A DNA stretch of 64,000 bases from Candidatus Coatesiibacteriota bacterium. GTDB taxonomy: Bacteria; RBG-13-66-14; B26-G2; JAUVZD01. Each line of letters starts with the position of its first letter. Within the stretch, counting starts at the first letter, position 1. A model generated the notes under the pieces. The model was given only the letters and a program-made list of their open reading frames with translations, was not told the DNA's origin and searched no databases. Below are positions 59,683 to 64,000 of this stretch, piece after piece. A program made the translations under genes and the position numbers. The stretch covers positions 124,001 to 188,000 of the forward strand of contig JAUVZD010000004.1 of NCBI GenBank assembly GCA_030602715.1. Reading direction: 5' to 3'.

Positions 59683-61629
59683 TCAATAAATATACCCCAG
59701 CCCCCGCATCATCTCCTTCTCCTCCTCGTCCATCTCTATCCCTATATGGGGAGCGAGCTCTTCCACAATTTTAATGTTTACCCCATACCACTCAATCAAC
59801 TCGGAGTATAACCTCCCCGTAGTTTCCTCATCTTCTTCGGATATATCCAAAAACTCGCCGGGGTCGCTTTTTAGTTCATATAATTCCTTCTCCCCTGACG
59901 CAATAGTATATATCAGATGGTAGCCATCCTTGTAGACTCCCTTCTTCTCTCCATCCAACCCTTCCACCACGAACCTACCTTGAATGAACTCCGAGAAGAC
60001 GGTATAATCTGAAACGCTCCCACCTCCATCAGGACTGCTCCCACAAGATTCAATAAATTTTAACATGCTTCTACCCCCCATTCCCTCGCCCCCGGGCAAT
60101 CCAAGAAGGTCCAGAATTGTGGGGGCTATATCAACCAGACTTACATAATCATAGATGCGCCCGCAGACGCTTCCCATCGGCGGCGGTAGATATATCATCA
60201 GCGGAATGCGAATTACCTCCGGATACAGACAGTGTCCATGTCCAAAAGCATCATGCTCCCAGAACTCCTCCCCGTGGTCCGCGGTGAGGACAATAATTGT
60301 GTCATTAAATAACCCCAACTCCTCAATCCTTCTGAATAGGTCCCCCAGGGTGTTGTCCACATACTGAATCTCTCCATCATATAATTTAACTATGTCCAAA
60401 ACCTCACTTTTTTGATATCCGCCCTCTTCCACTTTGTATTTTATTGAGCCAAGCCTCCTTTGCTCATCTTCCTTTGCAGGAATGAAATGTTGTGGTGGAA
60501 GATATACTGCATGAGGGTCTAGAAAGTGAAACCAAAGGAAGAATGGTGAATAATTACTTAACTTCTTAAGACAAGGTGTGACTTTTCCCCTTAACCACTC
60601 AGTTGTATCAGAATATTTCACTCTGGTCTCAACCCTCTTAAACAACAGCATTTTATTTACAATAACAAATACCCTTTGCGGGAGATAGTAACTAAGGTCT
60701 CCCGTGAAGGACCAGGATTGGTAATAGTCAAATCCTCTCTTAAACCCACGAGTTGGATTGAGGGCTGGATTTGCGGTATAAAACTCGGTTTGGTATCCAT
60801 AAGGTTTGAGGATTTGAGAGAGGACTTTGATATCCTCATTAATTGGGATTAACGGAAAGTGGCGACAACCATGGACAGTTGGATAAACCCCGGTCAATAA
60901 AGACGCCATAGACGGAACCGTGTGGGGAGAGGGCGCTATGCAGTTCTCAAAGACCACGCTCTTTTCCGAAAATTCATCTATATTGGGGGTATTACACCCT
61001 TCATATCCATAACACGAGAGATGGTCTTTGCGCAAAGTGTCTACGCTTATTATAATCACATTGGGTCTTTGGTCATCTCCCCCCCAAAGAGGTCCCAGCT
61101 CATATGCCACCCTCACCCCATAACCCGTAGCCACCATAACCAATCCCAAAGTCATTATTACCGAGCCTAAAACCACCTTTAGCCTTGCACCAAGTCTCTC
61201 CGACGCCCACCTGACAAGTATAACCATTACAACATATCCCGCCAACGAAAGTAAAATAAGGAGAATCATCAGAAGTATCCCCATCATTGAAAGTAGATAC
61301 GGCATTACACTATTAACCGGAAGGGTCAGATATATCAGTATTGAGAGGATTATGTTGAAAGCGACCAAACTCCGAACCACCCCTCCCTTGAAGATAAACC
61401 TCAAGCCCCTGACCCTAGTGAGAAGATAGACCAGCCCAAAAGGAACAAGCCCCAGGAGAAAACATATGAAGTATCCGTCCGTGAGCAACAGAAACCTGGC
61501 CAGGGGATGGAGATTGACCACGGGACTGGCAATGGCCTCGGGGAGCGTAAACGCATCTATGACCGACAACCCCACCGCAAAGGCGGACTGGATGCCCACT
61601 ATCACCAGCGCTCTCTTGATGTATCTCAT
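59683..61629 (-). CDS. Membrane-anchored sulfatase/phosphotransferase-superfamily protein, copy 1
   Basis: A 648-residue protein. The first 190 residues hold about five helices (IVGIQSAFAVGLSVIDAF; FLLLTDGYFICFLLG...). A sulfatase-fold domain follows: NVIIISVDTLRKDHLSCYGY (metal ligands), then SPHTVPSMASLLTGVYPTVHGC, then HFLDPHAVYLPP and VLTADHGEEFWEHDAFGHG. The position of the CxPSR formylglycine motif reads TVPSM, so Thr may be the nucleophile, as in phosphoglycerol or phosphoethanolamine transferases. It is the first of three tandem paralogues and could modify surface polymers. Confidence 0.85.
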   Translation of the reverse strand: MRYIKRALVIVGIQSAFAVGLSVIDAFTLPEAIASPVVNLHPLARFLLLTDGYFICFLLGLVPFGLVYLLTRVRGLRFIFKGGVVRSLVAFNIILSILIYLTLPVNSVMPYLLSMMGILLMILLILLSLAGYVVMVILVRWASERLGARLKVVLGSVIMTLGLVMVATGYGVRVAYELGPLWGGDDQRPNVIIISVDTLRKDHLSCYGYEGCNTPNIDEFSEKSVVFENCIAPSPHTVPSMASLLTGVYPTVHGCRHFPLIPINEDIKVLSQILKPYGYQTEFYTANPALNPTRGFKRGFDYYQSWSFTGDLSYYLPQRVFVIVNKMLLFKRVETRVKYSDTTEWLRGKVTPCLKKLSNYSPFFLWFHFLDPHAVYLPPQHFIPAKEDEQRRLGSIKYKVEEGGYQKSEVLDIVKLYDGEIQYVDNTLGDLFRRIEELGLFNDTIIVLTADHGEEFWEHDAFGHGHCLYPEVIRIPLMIYLPPPMGSVCGRIYDYVSLVDIAPTILDLLGLPGGEGMGGRSMLKFIESCGSSPDGGGSVSDYTVFSEFIQGRFVVEGLDGEKKGVYKDGYHLIYTIASGEKELYELKSDPGEFLDISEEDEETTGRLYSELIEWYGVNIKIVEELAPHIGIEMDEEEKEMMRGLGYIY

Positions 61630-61709
61630 AAAAGCTTCCTCTCCAACTGAAGGTTTTAAAATGTCTCAGAAAATCGCAAGTTATACGGACTCAAAACCTT
61701 TTGGAAAGA

Positions 61710-63668
61710 TCACTCGCCCACATCAATAACATATCCCATCCCCCGCATCATCTCCTTCTCCTCCTCGCTCATCTCCATCTCTCTTTGGGGAGCGAGTTCT
61801 TCCACTATTTGGAGATTGGTCTCATACCACTCCATCAACTCGGAGTATAACCTATCCGTTGTATCCTCATCCTCCTTGGATATATCCATCAACTCACCGG
61901 GGTCACTATCAAGGTCATATAGCTCCTTCTCACCCGAATTAAAGTCATATATCAGATGGTAATTACCCTCATAGATTCCCTTCTTCTCTCCATCCAACCC
62001 CTCCCCTCTGAAAGGGTACAGCAGGAACTCCGAGAAGAGGGCATAATCTGAAACTCCAGTATTATCATCATCAGGACCGCTCTCACAAGATTCCATAAGT
62101 TTTAATATGCTTCTGCCCTCCATTCCCTCCCCCCCGGGCAATCCAAGAAGGTCCAGAATTGTGGGGGCTATATCAACCAGGCTTACATAATCATAGATGC
62201 GCCCACTTACGCAACCCAGCGACGGCGGTAGATATATCATCAGCGGAATGCGAATTACCTCCGGATACAGGCAGTGTCCATGTCCAAAAGCATTATGTTC
62301 CCAGAACTCCTCCCCGTGGTCCGCAGTGAGGACAACGATAGTATTTTCAAAGAATCCCTCCTCCTCCATCACTTGCAACAACTCCCCAAGAGCATGGTCA
62401 ACATACTGAATCTCGCCATCATACAGTTTGACTATATCCCCTCTCTCGCTCTCGCAGTTCATATATCCCTTTTTTTTTAGCTCATATTTGACTGAGTCAA
62501 CCCTCATCCGCTCGTCTTTATCGGCGGGAATGAACTCCTGGGGTGGGAAGTATGGCGCGTGGGGGTCAAAGAAATGAAACCAGAGGAAGAACGGAGCATA
62601 TCTATCCAACTTCACCAGGCGACCTGCGACCTTATCCCTCAGCCAATCCGTTCTAGCCGTGTCTCCCAGCACATTAATTAATCCCAGAAAGTTTAGCACT
62701 ATGTTATCAACCCTGCGGGGGAGGAGGTTCTGAAGCTCTCCGGTGAAAGGATAGGCTTCGTAAAAGTCAAACCCCCGGCTGAACCCGCGCGTGATGTCCA
62801 GGACCGGATGTGCGGTGTAAAACTCCGTATGGTATCCATAAGGTTTGAGGATTTGAGAGAGGATTTTGATATCCTCATTAATTGGGATTAACGGAAAGTG
62901 GCGACAACCATGGACCGTTGGATAAGACCCGGTCAACATAGATGCCATTGAGGGGGTGGTGCCAGGAGCAGGTGCTATGCAGTTCTCAAAGACCACGCTC
63001 TTCCCCGCAAACTCATCTATATTGGGGGTCTTGCAACCCTCATATCCGTAACACGAGAGATGGTCCTTCCGCAAAGTGTCTACGCTTATTATAATCACAT
63101 TAGGACTCAGGTCATCTCCCCTCTGTAGAGGTACTAACTCATAAACTCCCCTCATAACAAAACCCATTGCCACCATAAATAATCCCAAAGTCATTATCAC
63201 CGATCCCAAAACCACCTTCAGCCTCCCGCCGAGTCTGTCAGCTACCCACCCGACGAAAATCGCCAGACCAACATATCCCACCAGCAATAACATTAGAATG
63301 AGTATGGTCAGCAATACCCCCAAGACCGAACGCTGTGAAGGCAATATCCTGTCTATGGGAACGATGAGATATATCAGTATTGATAAAACTATGTTGAAAG
63401 CGACCAAACTCCGAACCACCCCTCCCTTGAAGATAAACCTCAAGCCCCTGACCCTAGTGAGAAGATAGACCAGCCCAAAAGGAATAAGCCCCAAAAGGAA
63501 ACATATGAAGTATCCGTCTATTAGGAACAGAAACCTGGCCAGGGGATGGAGATTGACCACGGGACTGGCAATGGGCTCGGGGAGCGTGAACGCATCTATC
63601 ACCGACAGCCCCACTGCGAAGGCGGATTGGATACCGATTATCACCAGCGCTCTCTTAATGTATCTCAT
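61710..63668 (-). CDS. Membrane-anchored sulfatase/phosphotransferase-superfamily protein, copy 2
   Basis: A 652-residue paralogue of the gene at 59683 with the same layout: about five N-terminal helices, NVIIISVDTLRKDHLSCYGY, PGTTPSMASMLTGSYPTVHGC with Thr at the nucleophile place, HFFDPHAPYFPP, and VLTADHGEEFWEHNAFGHG. The N-terminal part and several stretches are almost identical to copy 1 at base level, while the middle (res. 300-400) differs. That mosaic points to recent duplication or gene conversion. Spacing to copy 1 is 80 bases. Confidence 0.85.
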   Translation of the reverse strand: MRYIKRALVIIGIQSAFAVGLSVIDAFTLPEPIASPVVNLHPLARFLFLIDGYFICFLLGLIPFGLVYLLTRVRGLRFIFKGGVVRSLVAFNIVLSILIYLIVPIDRILPSQRSVLGVLLTILILMLLLVGYVGLAIFVGWVADRLGGRLKVVLGSVIMTLGLFMVAMGFVMRGVYELVPLQRGDDLSPNVIIISVDTLRKDHLSCYGYEGCKTPNIDEFAGKSVVFENCIAPAPGTTPSMASMLTGSYPTVHGCRHFPLIPINEDIKILSQILKPYGYHTEFYTAHPVLDITRGFSRGFDFYEAYPFTGELQNLLPRRVDNIVLNFLGLINVLGDTARTDWLRDKVAGRLVKLDRYAPFFLWFHFFDPHAPYFPPQEFIPADKDERMRVDSVKYELKKKGYMNCESERGDIVKLYDGEIQYVDHALGELLQVMEEEGFFENTIVVLTADHGEEFWEHNAFGHGHCLYPEVIRIPLMIYLPPSLGCVSGRIYDYVSLVDIAPTILDLLGLPGGEGMEGRSILKLMESCESGPDDDNTGVSDYALFSEFLLYPFRGEGLDGEKKGIYEGNYHLIYDFNSGEKELYDLDSDPGELMDISKEDEDTTDRLYSELMEWYETNLQIVEELAPQREMEMSEEEKEMMRGMGYVIDVGE

Positions 63669-63810
63669 AAAAAGCCAGCTTTACAGAAGTAATTTAAAAA
63701 ATATATAAGGGAACTCACAGGGACTGAGGTCTCCAAAAATCCCGAGGACTTGACTATACACTATCTAATATCACTCCAATCAAAATCTTGTAAAAGGTCA
63801 CTCCCCCACA

Positions 63811-64000
63811 TCAATAAATATACCCCAGCCCCCGCATCATCTCCCTCTCCTCATCGTCCATCTCTATCTCTCTTTGAGGAGCGAGTTCTTCCACTATTTG
63901 GAGATTGGTCTCATACCACTCCATCAACTCGGAGTATAACCTCTCAGTTGTATCCTCATTCTCAGCGGATATATCCATCAACTCACCGGGGTCACTATCA
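63811..64000 (-). CDS. Third sulfatase-superfamily paralogue (C-terminal end only)
   Basis: The frame enters from the right window edge and ends at the TGA at 63811. The visible 62 codons (SDPGELMDISAENEDTT, RLYSELMEWYETNLQIVEEL, EREMMRGLGYIY) match the C-termini of both upstream-listed copies. The front is outside the window. The 63669-63810 gap holds no gene. Confidence 0.85.
   Translation of the reverse strand, partial: DSDPGELMDISAENEDTTERLYSELMEWYETNLQIVEELAPQREIEMDDEEREMMRGLGYIY

Noticed and set aside
1-64000. CRISPR arrays, rRNA genes, full transposases, replication origin
   Set aside because: I looked for regularly spaced repeats, rRNA core sequences, transposase motifs and DnaA-box clusters and found none.

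Overview
The window reads as a chromosome piece of an uncultured, Gram-negative, probably anaerobic bacterium. Signs of an outer membrane are a lipobox lipoprotein, a beta-barrel-like protein and a C-terminal sorting domain of the type IX secretion kind. Signs of anaerobic life are two 2-hydroxyacyl-CoA dehydratase-type activases, a radical SAM enzyme and a 2x[4Fe-4S] ferredoxin. The sorting domain suggests the FCB group or a related candidate phylum, but I cannot name the lineage. Isoprenoids come from the MEP pathway (ispG, dxr). Several housekeeping genes seem to start at TTG or GTG.

Layout. 1-9 kb: the end of an amidohydrolase, then a leftward set of small membrane proteins with yidD, lspA, a DksA-like protein and ileS, and a divergent 700-residue exported protein. 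9-9.7 kb: tRNA-Ser(CGA) fused to the end of a broken GIY-YIG gene, followed by decayed copies of the same junction filled with GC-rich palindromes. 9.7-18.5 kb: accessory genes. These are a zinc alcohol dehydrogenase, a self-contained AT-rich cassette with a GHKL ATPase and a partner, and a cluster of patatin, radical SAM, ferredoxin, UbiA prenyltransferase, polysaccharide deacetylase and a 47-residue metal-binding-like peptide. 18.5-42.7 kb: a nearly unbroken leftward information-processing and envelope block: rplM-(membrane protein)-rpsI, then rpsB-tsf-pyrH-frr-uppS-cdsA-dxr-rseP-ispG-rimP-nusA-infB-ylxP-rbfA-nrnA-(AT-rich three-gene cassette)-truB-ribF-rpsO-pnp-M16 peptidase.

42.7-53.5 kb: a beta-barrel protein next to a decayed paralogue, a 1415-residue double activase/dehydratase-like protein, a beta-propeller lipoprotein, an MFS transporter, and a zinc-ribbon protein paired with a stand-alone activase. 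53.5-55.3 kb: REP-like hairpins and a frameshifted repeat protein ending in a type IX-like sorting domain. 55.5-59.6 kb: small membrane proteins and sucC/sucD, with an MNT-HEPN toxin-antitoxin pair lodged between the two subunits. 59.7-64 kb: three tandem membrane-anchored sulfatase/phosphotransferase-superfamily genes, the last cut by the window edge.

Best candidates for undescribed biology: the tRNA-Ser/GIY-YIG/palindrome locus; the two AT-rich cassettes (GHKL ATPase pair; zinc ribbon, winged-helix nuclease-like protein and a third protein); the radical SAM-UbiA-deacetylase-patatin cluster, which looks like a lipid pathway; and the toxin-antitoxin pair inside sucCD. Family names come from reading motifs by eye. 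No database search was run.
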